34,604 nucleotides of DNA from Truepera sp. bin119 (GTDB lineage Bacteria > Deinococcota > Deinococci > Deinococcales > Trueperaceae), in assembly GCA_002239005.1 (NCBI GenBank), contig MPNL01000035.1:1-34604 (forward strand), written 5' to 3'. Below are positions 7,517 to 15,719 of the stretch, one piece after another (within the stretch, counting starts at the first letter, position 1; each line of letters starts with the position of its first letter). Below the pieces are notes generated by a model. The model saw only the letters and a program-made list of their open reading frames with translations, had not been told where the DNA came from and did no database searches. Position numbers and translations under genes: made by a program.

Positions 7517-9229
7517 ATGCGATGGCCGCTCTTGCTGACTGCGGTAGCTGCCGCGCTGCCGAGCGCGGCAGCTACCCAGACCCTTAGCCTGTGCGACGCC
7601 GGGACTGCTCTCACCCCCATTGCCGAGATCCAGGGGCGGGAGCGCCGTTCTCCCCTACTCGACCAGGGGGTGACGGTCGAGGGGATAGTCACCACTGCCT
7701 TCCTGGGAGCGGGAACGCTGGGCGGGGTGTTTATCCAAATGGCGAGCGGGGACGGCGACCTTGCGACCTCCAATGCCCTCTTCGTCCGGCTGCTAAGCAG
7801 ATCTCCCTTCACCGAACTGGAATTCCGGCCGGGGGATCTGCTCCGCGCTCGCGGGGTGGTGAAGGAGACCGGCTCCCAAACGACCCTCGACCGGGTCGAG
7901 GCGCTCGAACGGTGCGCCAACGTCGACCCGATCCCCCCCACCGAGATCACCTTTCCTCTGCTAGATGCGGATATCTGGGAGGCGCACGAGGGGATGCTAG
8001 TGGAGATCCGAGGTCCCTTGACCGTCACTGAGGTCTACAACCTCGGCCGCTACGGCGAGGTCTCGGTCGCTGACACCCGGCTCTACCACCCTAATAACGG
8101 GCAGCCGGCCGAGGCCAATGCGCTGCGCCGGATCATCATCAACGATGGCAGCCGACTCCAGAACCCCACGGAGGTGCCCTTCCTGGTCGAGGGCGGCGTT
8201 CCGAGGGTCGGTGACCGGGTTGACAGGCTCTTAGGCATCCTTGTCAATGATGGCTTCGACACCTACCGGCTGGAACCGCTCGTGCCACCCTCGTTTACAC
8301 GCGCCGTCCCGCGACCCGAGCGGCCCGACGCAGTGGGTGGGCGGCTGCGGGTGGCCGCTGTCAATGTGCTGAACTTCTTCACCACCCTAGGTGATCGTGG
8401 CGCAGACACCCTGGAGGAGCTGGGGCGTCAACGGGACAAGCTAGTGAGCGCGCTCCAAACCCTCGACGCCGACGTACTAGCCCTGGTCGAGGTCGAGAAT
8501 AACGACACCGAGGCCGCCTCCGCCCTAGTCAACGCTCTGAATCGGGTCGAGGGCACCGACACCTACGTCTTCATGCCCGACCCGGCAACCGGGGTCGGCG
8601 GTGACCGGATCAAGCAGGTGATCCTTTACCGGCCGGCGGTGCTCGAACTGATCGGTAGCACCAGCGCTGTTGAGAGTATCTTCGAACGGGCACCCGTAGC
8701 CGCCACCTTTCGCGAGCGGGCCAGCGGCGAGGTATTCACCCTGGTCGCGGTCCACTTCCGCTCCAAGGGCGGTTGTCCGACAGCGGGCGACACGGACGAA
8801 GGGTACGGCTGTTGGAATCTGCGACGAAGCGCACAGGCACAAATCGTAGTGGATTTCGCCGCCCAACTAGTCCGGGACACCGATGATCCAGATGTGCTGG
8901 TGCTGGGAGACTTCAATAGCTACCGGCAAGAGCCCCCGCTGCGGATCTTTGAGGCTGCGGGCTACATCAGCTTAGACGACCGACTCCCGGCGGAGTCGCG
9001 CTACAGCTACGTGTTCTTCGGGGAGGCTGGTACTCTCGACTACGCCCTGGCAAGCCCCAGCCTAAATCGGCAGACAGCCGGTTTCACCATCTGGCATATC
9101 AACGCCGACGAGCCCCCAGCGCTCGACTACAACACCGAGTTCAACCCGGCGTGGCTCTACACCCCCGACCCGTTCCGCTCCTCGGACCACGACCCACTTC
9201 TGCTGGGTCTCGATCTCGGTTCCGAGTAA
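7517..9229 (+). CDS. secreted ExeM-type endonuclease/exonuclease/phosphatase-family nuclease
   Basis: The product has 570 residues. A signal peptide (residues 1-20, MRWPLLLTAVAAALPSAAAT) indicates export. Residues 40-270 form an OB-like N-terminal part (VTVEGIVTTAF, GGVFIQ, LRARGVVKETGSQT, LVEIRGPLTVTE) as found in ExeM/NucH-type extracellular nucleases. Residues 275-570 are an EEP catalytic domain: RVAAVNVLNFF, the metal-binding glutamate in ALVEVENND, VAVHFRSKGG, VLGDFNSYRQE and the catalytic SDHDP at D557-H558. The enzyme probably degrades extracellular DNA for nutrients or during biofilm turnover. Four cysteines in the mature part could form disulfides. Translation is likely leaderless from a TAGACT box. 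It is transcribed away from the aminotransferase. Confidence 0.85.
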   Translation: MRWPLLLTAVAAALPSAAATQTLSLCDAGTALTPIAEIQGRERRSPLLDQGVTVEGIVTTAFLGAGTLGGVFIQMASGDGDLATSNALFVRLLSRSPFTELEFRPGDLLRARGVVKETGSQTTLDRVEALERCANVDPIPPTEITFPLLDADIWEAHEGMLVEIRGPLTVTEVYNLGRYGEVSVADTRLYHPNNGQPAEANALRRIIINDGSRLQNPTEVPFLVEGGVPRVGDRVDRLLGILVNDGFDTYRLEPLVPPSFTRAVPRPERPDAVGGRLRVAAVNVLNFFTTLGDRGADTLEELGRQRDKLVSALQTLDADVLALVEVENNDTEAASALVNALNRVEGTDTYVFMPDPATGVGGDRIKQVILYRPAVLELIGSTSAVESIFERAPVAATFRERASGEVFTLVAVHFRSKGGCPTAGDTDEGYGCWNLRRSAQAQIVVDFAAQLVRDTDDPDVLVLGDFNSYRQEPPLRIFEAAGYISLDDRLPAESRYSYVFFGEAGTLDYALASPSLNRQTAGFTIWHINADEPPALDYNTEFNPAWLYTPDPFRSSDHDPLLLGLDLGSE

Positions 9230-9465
9230 GTGTTGGAGAGGCCTGGTGCAAAACGGGGGGTGGAGAGCCCCGACCCTGCACGTGCCAAGGAGAGAGGGAA
9301 GAGTTCGGATGATATATTGCTAGAGTGTCCTCACTCGAGAACATCGACTCTCGGCTAGGGTAGCAGCAGAAGTCTGAACAGATTTCCTACCCCCGACCTC
9401 AAGACCGGTCCCAACTACTGCGGGTCGCGCCCCCGGGGGCCAACGAAGGCAGGAGACGAACCACC

Positions 9466-10110
9466 ATGGCGATAGATTCCTTCGAGCGGCTCTCCGACTA
9501 CCTGACCGGACTTGTACCGGAGCGCCCTGCGGAACTCCAGAAGATGGAGGAGTACGCCCGGGAGCATCGATTCCCCATCATCGGCCCGGCGGCGGGATAC
9601 TTCTGCTACCAGATCGCCCGCATGATCGGCGCTCGGCGCATCTTCGAACTCGGCTCTGGCTATGGCTACTCGACCGCTTGGCTCGCGAGGGCGGTTCGGG
9701 AGAACGGCGGCGGCAACGTCCACCACGTCGTCTGGAATGAGGAGCTATCGACGAGGGCGCGCGGTCACCTAGCCGCACTCGGGTACCACGACCTGATCGA
9801 GTACCATGTAGGGGAGGCGGTCGAGGCCCTGCGCAGGACGGACGGGATCTTCGACCTGATCTTCAACGACATCGATAAGGAGGGTTATCCAGCCTCCCTG
9901 CCGGTCATCACCGAGAAGCTCCGTCCAGGTGGGGTGCTGATCGTCGACAACATGTTCATGGGGGGGAGGGTCCTCGACCAGAGCGACCGCGGGGTCAACA
10001 CCGAGGGGGTCCGCAAGATCACCCGGTTGGTGATGAGCGACCCAGGCTGGGTCTCCACCGTTGTACCGATCCGCGACGGACTCCTAGTTGCCTATAGAGA
10101 GCAGATGTGA
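9466..10110 (+). CDS. SAM-dependent O-methyltransferase (family 3, caffeoyl-CoA/catechol type)
   Basis: The 214-residue protein is of normal length for the bacterial family 3 O-methyltransferases. It has IGPAAGYFCYQIAR before the SAM-binding glycine loop FELGSGYGYSTAWLA at about residues 61-75, the metal-binding Asp in FDLIFNDIDKEGYP, and the second acidic motif with GGVLIVDNMFMGG. It would methylate a hydroxyl group, using a divalent cation, in the cytoplasm; the substrate is not predictable. AGGAGA at 9451-9456 sits nine bases before ATG 9466. The 236-base gap before it contains TATATT (9313-9318) as a possible -10 box but no -35. Confidence 0.85.
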   Translation: MAIDSFERLSDYLTGLVPERPAELQKMEEYAREHRFPIIGPAAGYFCYQIARMIGARRIFELGSGYGYSTAWLARAVRENGGGNVHHVVWNEELSTRARGHLAALGYHDLIEYHVGEAVEALRRTDGIFDLIFNDIDKEGYPASLPVITEKLRPGGVLIVDNMFMGGRVLDQSDRGVNTEGVRKITRLVMSDPGWVSTVVPIRDGLLVAYREQM

Positions 10111-10189
10111 GCCGACTGGCGTGCCCCGTCACCCGGCGGCACCACCTGGAGGCACACCTGCTTCCGGTGAGATCTCTCCCAAAGTAGGG

Positions 10190-10666
10190 TTAATCACCAT
10201 GCGAGCCGAGAAGCTCGAGCAGCGTGGCCATCTCAATAGCGCTCACCGCAGCCTCGGCCCCCTTGTTACCCGCTTTAATCCCGACCCGTTCGATCGCCTG
10301 CTCGACCGTGTCGGTGGTGATCACGCCGAAGATCACCGGGACGCCCGTCTCAAGGCCTGCCTGGGCGATTCCACTCGACACCATGCCACACACGTGATCG
10401 TAGTGGTCGGTGGCGCCACGGATCACGGCACCGAGGGCGACCACCGCCTGGTAATTCCCACTCGAGGCCATCGCCTTGGCTACAAGTGGAATTTCGACGG
10501 CACCCGGCACCCAGGCCACGTCTACATCCTCGGCAGCGACCCCGTGGAGACGCAAAGCGCCCTCTGCACCCTCAAGAAGGCGCCGCGTGATGAAGTCGTT
10601 GAAGCGGCTCACCACCAGCCCAACCCTCAACCCTCCCCCTTGGAAGCTACCTTCGAAAGTAGTCAT
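10190..10666 (-). CDS. ribH: 6,7-dimethyl-8-ribityllumazine synthase
   Basis: The product (158 residues, typical length) condenses 5-amino-6-ribitylamino-uracil with 3,4-dihydroxybutanone 4-phosphate, the penultimate step of riboflavin synthesis; family members assemble as pentamers or 60-mer capsids. The active-site series is complete: [43 protein letters not shown] with the catalytic His, and the phosphate-binding part [19 protein letters not shown]. No other rib gene is in the window, so the pathway is scattered. The ATG at 10666 follows an extended -10 box by six bases, a leaderless layout, and there is no Shine-Dalgarno. It converges on the O-methyltransferase gene. Confidence 0.95.
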   Translation of the reverse strand: MTTFEGSFQGGGLRVGLVVSRFNDFITRRLLEGAEGALRLHGVAAEDVDVAWVPGAVEIPLVAKAMASSGNYQAVVALGAVIRGATDHYDHVCGMVSSGIAQAGLETGVPVIFGVITTDTVEQAIERVGIKAGNKGAEAAVSAIEMATLLELLGSHGD

Positions 10667-10672
10667 AGACCC

Positions 10673-10681
10673 GTTATATCA
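10673..10681 (-). promoter_or_regulatory. extended -10 promoter of ribH
   Basis: The minus strand reads TGATATAAC (10681-10673), that is TG-n-TATAAC, an extended -10 element that does not need a strong -35. Six bases separate it from the ribH ATG. No flavin (FMN) riboswitch fits in so short a leader. Confidence 0.6.
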
Positions 10682-10879
10682 GGTCAGATTGACACCCCAT
10701 CCCCGAAGCACCCTGGGAACCGACTATCCGATCGTCGCAACGGTGTAGCTAGGGCATAATCGGAAACACCATGGATAACACACACCTCTCTCACAGTTGC
10801 TCGTCATGATAAAGCTTGCCCTTGAGGTTTGCGTCAGCGGCCCCGGTGCTGACGATCCACTTCCTGGCCGGAGGAGACC

Positions 10880-11992
10880 TTGAACACTACAATCCGACGA
10901 CTGTCGCGCATTTTAGGAATCCTGGTCCTGACGTCCCTCGCGTACGCGCAGGAAAGCTCGATCAACGCCTCTACCCTGATCCAGGACGGAGACCTCTACC
11001 TGGGTCAAGGAGATTGCCAACTGGCGCAATACTTCTTCCAGGAAGCCCTCAAGCTCGATGAGGTCAATACCGAGGCGATGGTTGGCAAGGGTCGGGCTCT
11101 TGCCTGCCAGGGCAACCACCAACTGGCAGCCGAAGAGTTCAGTCGGGCGCTAGGCGAGGACCCTGAGAACCTGTCGGCCTATGTGCAACTATCGCTCGCC
11201 TACATGAATCAATTCGTGAAAGACGCTATCCGCTTCCCCAATCGACTCAACGATGCCCTGACAGTGATCGAGCGGGCTGAGAGTTTCGCTCCCAGGAGCC
11301 CCCAAGTGCTTAACACCAAGGGCGTGGTCCTGTACCAGTTCGGCAACCTCCCAGAGGCGCGCGACACTCTAGTGGAGGCGGCCGAACTCGCCACCCAGTC
11401 CGACTCGGATCTGACCTCAGCCGAGCAGTCACGAGTCCTGGTCAACCTAGGCCGCACCTACCGAGATACCGACGAACTCGAACTGGCGGCGAGCACCCTC
11501 CGGAAGGCGGTGATGCTCAATCCGACCAATGCTACGGCTCGAAACAACCTCGGCAACGTCTACTTCCGGCTCCAACCACGCAACTGCTACGATGCGGAGT
11601 ACGAACTGGCACAGGCGGCATCCCTCGCCCCCAACTCGCTCTCGGCTGTGTCACAACTCGCCATTGTGACCTTCGAGTGCGGTAACGTCGCCGCCTCTGT
11701 CCGCCACTTTGAGAGAGCCGTGGGCATGGACAGTGCGGTCCTCACCCCCCCACTCTACACCTACCTAGCCCGAGCCCACATGGAGTTGGGCCGCTTCGAC
11801 GACGCTGTCAAACGGGCCCAGCAGGGCGCCCTGCTGCCCCCCGAAAGCGCAGAGGCCTACTACTACCTCGGGCTGGCCTATCGTTCCCGCGCCAACAGCG
11901 GAGACCTTGACGCCGCAAGGAGAGCGTTCGAGAGAGCGCTGGAGATCGATCCAGAGTTCCAGTTGGCAGAAGAGGCCCTGAGCAACTTGTAG
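10880..11992 (+). CDS. exported TPR-repeat protein
   Basis: The 370-residue protein has an N-terminal signal peptide (RRLSRILGILVLTSLAYAQ, ending near residue 24). Eight or so tetratricopeptide repeats follow and fill the rest. Examples are YLGQGDCQLAQYFFQEALKL (about 36-55), RALACQGNHQLAAEEFSRAL, VVLYQFGNLPEARDTLVEAA, NLGRTYRDTDELELAASTLR and YLGLAYRSRANSGDLDAARR near the end, with the usual A8-G-Y pattern and P at the last helix. Such proteins act as scaffolds for periplasmic or envelope complexes; the partner is unknown. The start is an unusual TTG at 10880, supported by GGAGGAG at 10870-10876 just before it and by the signal peptide. It is a single gene. Confidence 0.75.
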   Translation: MNTTIRRLSRILGILVLTSLAYAQESSINASTLIQDGDLYLGQGDCQLAQYFFQEALKLDEVNTEAMVGKGRALACQGNHQLAAEEFSRALGEDPENLSAYVQLSLAYMNQFVKDAIRFPNRLNDALTVIERAESFAPRSPQVLNTKGVVLYQFGNLPEARDTLVEAAELATQSDSDLTSAEQSRVLVNLGRTYRDTDELELAASTLRKAVMLNPTNATARNNLGNVYFRLQPRNCYDAEYELAQAASLAPNSLSAVSQLAIVTFECGNVAASVRHFERAVGMDSAVLTPPLYTYLARAHMELGRFDDAVKRAQQGALLPPESAEAYYYLGLAYRSRANSGDLDAARRAFERALEIDPEFQLAEEALSNL

Positions 11993-12034
11993 ACCGGGCA
12001 AAGAGCCAAGCAAGGTAGTATTCGGACCTCGGTA

Positions 12035-12054
12035 GTGCGAGATAATTTCACACC
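12035..12054 (+). repeat. 20-base direct repeat, copy 1
   Basis: GTGCGAGATAATTTCACACC occurs here and again, identically, at 12246-12265. It is much more AT-rich than its surroundings. The 191 bases in between have no recognised gene. The pair may be the ends of small or decayed insertion elements. Confidence 0.7.
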
Positions 12055-12245
12055 CCCTTCAAGCCATTCCTAAAATGAAGTTATCCCGTCTGGGAGGCGA
12101 TTTCTCGATCTTCCTCCTCCTGGTATGGGTATCGGCGAAACCTCTTCGAGAACCGCCCCTTCACCCCTCATTATCCCCCCCTATCGGCACCAATTCCAAA
12201 ACCACGGGTTCTGCTAAGGTCCAATACCCATCTCCTCTGGTAGGG

Positions 12246-12265
12246 GTGCGAGATAATTTCACACC
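12246..12265 (+). repeat. 20-base direct repeat, copy 2
   Basis: This copy is identical to the 20 bases at 12035-12054 and in the same orientation. It lies 87 bases before the IS630-like transposase start at 12353, a distance that would suit a terminal inverted repeat of that element. Confidence 0.7.
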
Positions 12266-12352
12266 ACCACCAGGACCTCAAGTGCAACATTGAGGGTCAC
12301 CCACATTCTAAACCTTGTCTCTGCGGAGCAGTCAGTAAGAGTAGGCTAAGCT

Positions 12353-12424
12353 ATGAAAACCTGCTCCACCAACCTCAGACACCGCATCGTTGCCGCCGCC
12401 GAGCGGGGATCGGGATGGATGTAG
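12353..12424 (+). pseudogene. IS630-type transposase, N-terminal remnant
   Basis: The 23 codons from ATG 12353 read MKTCSTNLRHRIVAAAERG before a TAG at 12422-12424. The pattern MK.YS.DLR.R(I/V)..A.E.G is the standard start of IS630-family transposases, just before their helix-turn-helix. After ERG the similarity stops, so only the first part of a transposase remains. The AT-rich repeat at 12246-12265 upstream may be its terminal sequence. Confidence 0.45.
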
Positions 12425-12934
12425 TGAGTCTGGCTGATGTTCGGGCCTTCTTAACACGAGGTCGGCTGTTGGCAACCATACTTTATGAAACTAGGGACTA
12501 TATCTCGTTCCTCACCCCAGTGGTGAACGCCACCACCAGCTTAGTTGCCGGACCGATGGCCGCCAGAGCCGTTCACCTTTACTCCCAGCGAAACCCCGGC
12601 TCCAATAGCTTCTACTACTTGTGCAAGAGGTCTAGGAAGTAAAGTGTGCCGTCTCGGGCAAGGAATCGTAGTCCACGGCCAGGACCAAGGTCATAATGTC
12701 AGCAGGTATGAATAAGGCTTAAGGAAGGATCGGTCCAATGACCTCTGTCGACCCCAGCAACCGGTTAGACCGCTGCGAACGCACGTACGACGGTCCATCA
12801 GTGCAGTCCCGTGCGCGCCACTTGCAGGCCACGGCTACCCGTAGTACGGTCCGCAACGGAGCTTCACTCCGTTGCGCGGGAGCATGTGCAACCATGGGCT
12901 GTGGCCATATCTAAACCCAAGAACATAATCTCCG
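12425..12934. other. apparently non-coding stretch before the liv operon
   Basis: No recognisable gene is seen. An open frame at 12415-12642 (75 codons) has no ribosome site and no familiar sequence. Another at 12738-12914 begins after AGGAAGG but is arginine- and cysteine-rich and unlike a real protein. The stretch ends in a 10-bp hairpin and a CATAAT box (12924-12929). Confidence 0.4.
12852..12876. promoter_or_regulatory. perfect 10-bp hairpin upstream of the liv operon
   Basis: CGCAACGGAG and CTCCGTTGCG form a perfect 10-bp stem around the loop CTTCA, about 120 bases before the first liv gene. No T-run follows, so it is not a classical terminator. It could be an operator or an mRNA structure in the leader. 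Confidence 0.4.
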
Positions 12935-12997
12935 GTGTGCGCAGGGACTCGGCCGGCAATGGCACGAACTCCTGACGGCGCCGGGTGGGTGGCGGAA

Positions 12998-13846
12998 ATG
13001 GACATGCCCTTGGCCAACCCGGCAGAAGCGGGGCACGGGGAAAACCTGCTCGAAGTGGACAATCTGTGCCTGCGCTTCGGCGGCCTCACGGTCCTTGATG
13101 CGGTTTCGCTGCGGGTGCCGGCGGGAGGCATCACAGCCCTCATTGGCCCGAACGGTGCGGGTAAGTCCAGTCTGTTCAATGCCATTTCTGGATGCTACCG
13201 ACCACAAGTCGGCACGATCACGTTCGCCGGAAGGGAGATCACGCGTCTTCCGACATCACGGCGCGCAGCGCTCGGCGTGGCACGTACGTTTCAGAACATT
13301 GCGCTATTCCCCGGCCTGACGGTGCTGGACAACATCAAGCTCGGGAGTCACGTGCACTTGCACACCGGATTGCTGGCTGCGGGGTTCTACCTAGGACGGG
13401 CACGGCGCGAAGAGCTGCGGCTGCACACCGAGCTCGAGCGCGATGTTATCGACCAGCTCGGGATTCGCGACATCCTCCGGGTGCCGGTGGCGACTCTCCC
13501 CTACGGCCAGCAGAAACGGGTAGAGCTGGCCCGCGCCCTCGCCATGGGCCCCCGGCTGCTGCTACTAGATGAGCCGGTCGCCGGCATGAACCGCCCGGAT
13601 CGGGCGGAGATGGTGCGTCTCATCCGCAACCTGCAGCAGCAGCGCGGCATGACCGTCCTGCTGGTCGAACATGACATGGGTGTCGTAATGGACATCTCGG
13701 AACAGGTGATCGTGCTCGACTTCGGCCGCGTGATCACGGCCGGAACGCCTGCGGCGGTGCGCGAGGACGCCGCAGTGATCGCCGCCTATCTCGGCACCGA
13801 GGCGCAGCAGAGCCAGCACGGTGCCGATGAGCAGGGTCCCTCCTAA
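12998..13846 (+). CDS. livG: branched-chain amino acid-type ABC transporter ATP-binding protein, LivG type
   Basis: One of two ATPases that power the five-gene importer. The Walker A motif GPNGAGKSS lies near residue 53, FQNIALFPGLTV is the Q-loop, LPYGQQKRVELARAL the signature motif and LLLLDEPVAGMN Walker B, with the H-loop in VEHDMGVVMDI. FRFGGLTVLD-type sequence near the start (CLRFGGLTVLDAVSL) and the long Q-loop to signature distance (HVHLHTGLLAA...) are typical of LivG rather than LivF. Starts are possible at 12935 (GTG), 12959, 12998 and 13004, all in frame; 12998 has GGTGG five bases upstream and seems best, but is uncertain. The stop overlaps the next ATG by one base (TAATG). Confidence 0.88.
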   Translation: MDMPLANPAEAGHGENLLEVDNLCLRFGGLTVLDAVSLRVPAGGITALIGPNGAGKSSLFNAISGCYRPQVGTITFAGREITRLPTSRRAALGVARTFQNIALFPGLTVLDNIKLGSHVHLHTGLLAAGFYLGRARREELRLHTELERDVIDQLGIRDILRVPVATLPYGQQKRVELARALAMGPRLLLLDEPVAGMNRPDRAEMVRLIRNLQQQRGMTVLLVEHDMGVVMDISEQVIVLDFGRVITAGTPAAVREDAAVIAAYLGTEAQQSQHGADEQGPS

Positions 13847-14718
13847 TGGAATTTTTCCTTGAGGTGAGCCTGGTCGGGCTCGCTGTAGGCGGCGTTTACG
13901 CGCTGATCGCACTCGGCTACGTGATCGTCTATCGAACCACCCGTGTCGTCAATTTCGCGCACGGTAACATCATGATGTTCGGCGCCTATTTCTTCTTCAC
14001 CTTCGCAACGCTGCTTGACCTTCCCTGGGGAGTTGCTCTTGTGTTGGCGCTAATTGCCACCGCGCTGCTCGGCACCGGCATCGAGCGCGTCCTACTGCGC
14101 CCGATGCTGGGGCGCACGCCGGTTGTGGCGGTGATGGCGACCTTCGGCCTAGTGTTCGTCCTGCACGGCTCGGCGCAGATCATCTGGACGGCGAACGACT
14201 TCTTCCTGCCGTCGATATTCCCGAACCGTCCCATCGTCATCGGCACCATGTATATCCCCGCCAACACCGGCTACGGCGCATTGATCGCACTGGTTGCGAT
14301 CGGCGCCCTTCTAGCACTGTTGCGCTTCACGCGCGGCGGCTTGGCCATGCGCGCGGCCGCATCCGATCAGGTCGCGGCAAGCGCGCTGGGAATCAACGTA
14401 CCGGCGACGTTCAACCTGACGTGGGCATGCGCTGCAGCGAGCGCCGCGCTCGCTGGCGTCGTCGTCGGCTCGATCACAACGCTCAATCCGAACCTGGGGA
14501 TGATCGGGCTCTCTGTGCTGGGCGTCGTCATCCTGGGCGGTCTCGACAGCCTCGCGGGTGCCATCCTCGCCGGATTGATCGTCGGCTGGCTGGAAGCGAT
14601 CACCGGCTTCTACCTGAGTGCCTCGTACAAAGACGTGGTGCCATTCGTCGTGCTGCTGGTCATCCTCATGATTCGCCCTCACGGTCTGTTGGGCGCGCCC
14701 ACGGTCGAACGGCTGTGA
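13846..14718 (+). CDS. livH: branched-chain amino acid-type ABC transporter permease, LivH type
   Basis: This 290-residue inner-membrane permease forms the pore together with the LivM-type protein. It starts with the family's hallmark GLAVGGVYALIALGYVIVYR, continues with VNFAHGNIMMFGAYFF, and has about eight hydrophobic segments. The cytoplasmic coupling loop RAAASDQVAASALGINV (about 168-184) that contacts the ATPases is present, followed by GMIGLSVLGVVILGGLDSLAGAILAGLIVG near the end. It overlaps livG by one base and livM by four, so the genes are translationally coupled. Length and order fit an intact gene. Confidence 0.92.
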   Translation: MEFFLEVSLVGLAVGGVYALIALGYVIVYRTTRVVNFAHGNIMMFGAYFFFTFATLLDLPWGVALVLALIATALLGTGIERVLLRPMLGRTPVVAVMATFGLVFVLHGSAQIIWTANDFFLPSIFPNRPIVIGTMYIPANTGYGALIALVAIGALLALLRFTRGGLAMRAAASDQVAASALGINVPATFNLTWACAAASAALAGVVVGSITTLNPNLGMIGLSVLGVVILGGLDSLAGAILAGLIVGWLEAITGFYLSASYKDVVPFVVLLVILMIRPHGLLGAPTVERL

Positions 14719-15719
14719 CCGACAAGCGCCCGGCCCGTTCCGCCGCCGCTACTACGCTCCTAACCGTAGCGGTCATCACATTTCCCATGGCAGGAAACAG
14801 CTACCACTTGCATATGGTCTGCCTGATCGGCATCAACGTAATCAGTGCAACGGGACTCAACCTGCTTACCGGCTGCGCGGGCCTGGTTTCGCTGGGACAC
14901 GCCGCATTCATGGGCGTGGGGGCATACGGGGTCGCTTGGTTCGGTACGCACCTCGGGCTGCCGTTCTACCTGTGTCTACCTTTAGGTGGGCTACTAGCTG
15001 CCGGCGTCGGGATGATAGCCGGCCTCCCCTCGTTCCGTCTGAAGGGTCTGTACTTGGCCATCGCCTCCCTTGCCGCGCAATTCATCCTCAGCTTCGTATT
15101 CAACGAATGGGAGCCGGTCACCGGCGGCCGCAGCGGCGTGACCTTGGCACCAGCCGAGATCGCGGGGCTCAGGCTGACGACGGAGCGGGAGATGTACTAC
15201 CTGATTGCCGTTATCACGGTAGCCGCCCTGCTGTTCGCCCGCAATCTGTTTCGGACCCGCGTGGGCCGTGCCTTCATCGCACTGCGAGATCGTGACATAG
15301 CTGCCGAGGTGTTGGGCGTCGACCTGCGGCGTTACAAACTGATGGCCTTCGGCGTAAGTTCGTTCTATGCGGGCGTAGCAGGCGGCCTGATGGCCTATTT
15401 CTTCAAGGTGGTGGCGCCGGGGCAATTCGGCTTCCAGCTTTCGCTCTTCTTCCTCGCGGCGATCGTCGTGGGCGGCCTGGGAACTGTACAGGGTGCGGTA
15501 CTCGGTGCTATCTTCATGACAATGACTCCGGAGGTACTCTCTTGGGTCGCTGGGCCGTTCGGTCCGGTAGCCACGGGGTTTTTGGCACCGGTTCGCGAGG
15601 TGCTGTTCGGTTTGCTAATCATAGTCTTCCTCATCTTCGAACCGCGCGGCCTTGTCGGGATCGGGAGCAGAGTCAGAAGCTGGCACCCACGTTCATGGGC
15701 GCAAAGGAGGAGCAGATGA
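14715..15719 (+). CDS. livM: branched-chain amino acid-type ABC transporter permease, LivM type
   Basis: The second permease has 334 residues and about nine to ten hydrophobic segments. Family motifs are GINVISATGLNLLTGCAGLVSLGHAAFMGVG near residues 36-66, the coupling loop ALRDRDIAAEVLGVDLRRYKL, and GGLGTVQGAVLGAIF. The GTG at 14715 overlaps the livH TGA by four bases (GTGA) and begins MTDKRPARSA, which is preferred over the longer frame open from 14421 inside livH. The C-terminus ends in IVFLIFEPRGLVGI, as usual for LivM. The stop is overlapped by livK through ATGA. Confidence 0.92.
   Translation: MTDKRPARSAAATTLLTVAVITFPMAGNSYHLHMVCLIGINVISATGLNLLTGCAGLVSLGHAAFMGVGAYGVAWFGTHLGLPFYLCLPLGGLLAAGVGMIAGLPSFRLKGLYLAIASLAAQFILSFVFNEWEPVTGGRSGVTLAPAEIAGLRLTTEREMYYLIAVITVAALLFARNLFRTRVGRAFIALRDRDIAAEVLGVDLRRYKLMAFGVSSFYAGVAGGLMAYFFKVVAPGQFGFQLSLFFLAAIVVGGLGTVQGAVLGAIFMTMTPEVLSWVAGPFGPVATGFLAPVREVLFGLLIIVFLIFEPRGLVGIGSRVRSWHPRSWAQRRSR

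Noticed and set aside
10689-10694. A perfect TTGACA on the plus strand as a promoter for the TPR gene.
   Set aside because: No -10 box occurs 15 to 19 bases downstream, and the gene start is about 190 bases away.
10088-10759. A 223-codon plus-strand open frame opposite ribH.
   Set aside because: It is the antisense shadow of ribH; the translation has no family likeness and no ribosome site.
10667-10879. A possible FMN riboswitch before ribH.
   Set aside because: The -10 box lies six bases before the ATG, so there is no leader RNA, and no RFN-like conserved stretch is present.
12035-12265. The repeated 20-mer as a CRISPR array.
   Set aside because: There are only two copies separated by 191 bases, without further repeats and without cas genes.
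12415-12642. A 75-codon frame after the IS630-like remnant.
   Set aside because: There is no ribosome site, no recognised family, and it overlaps the end of the remnant in another frame.
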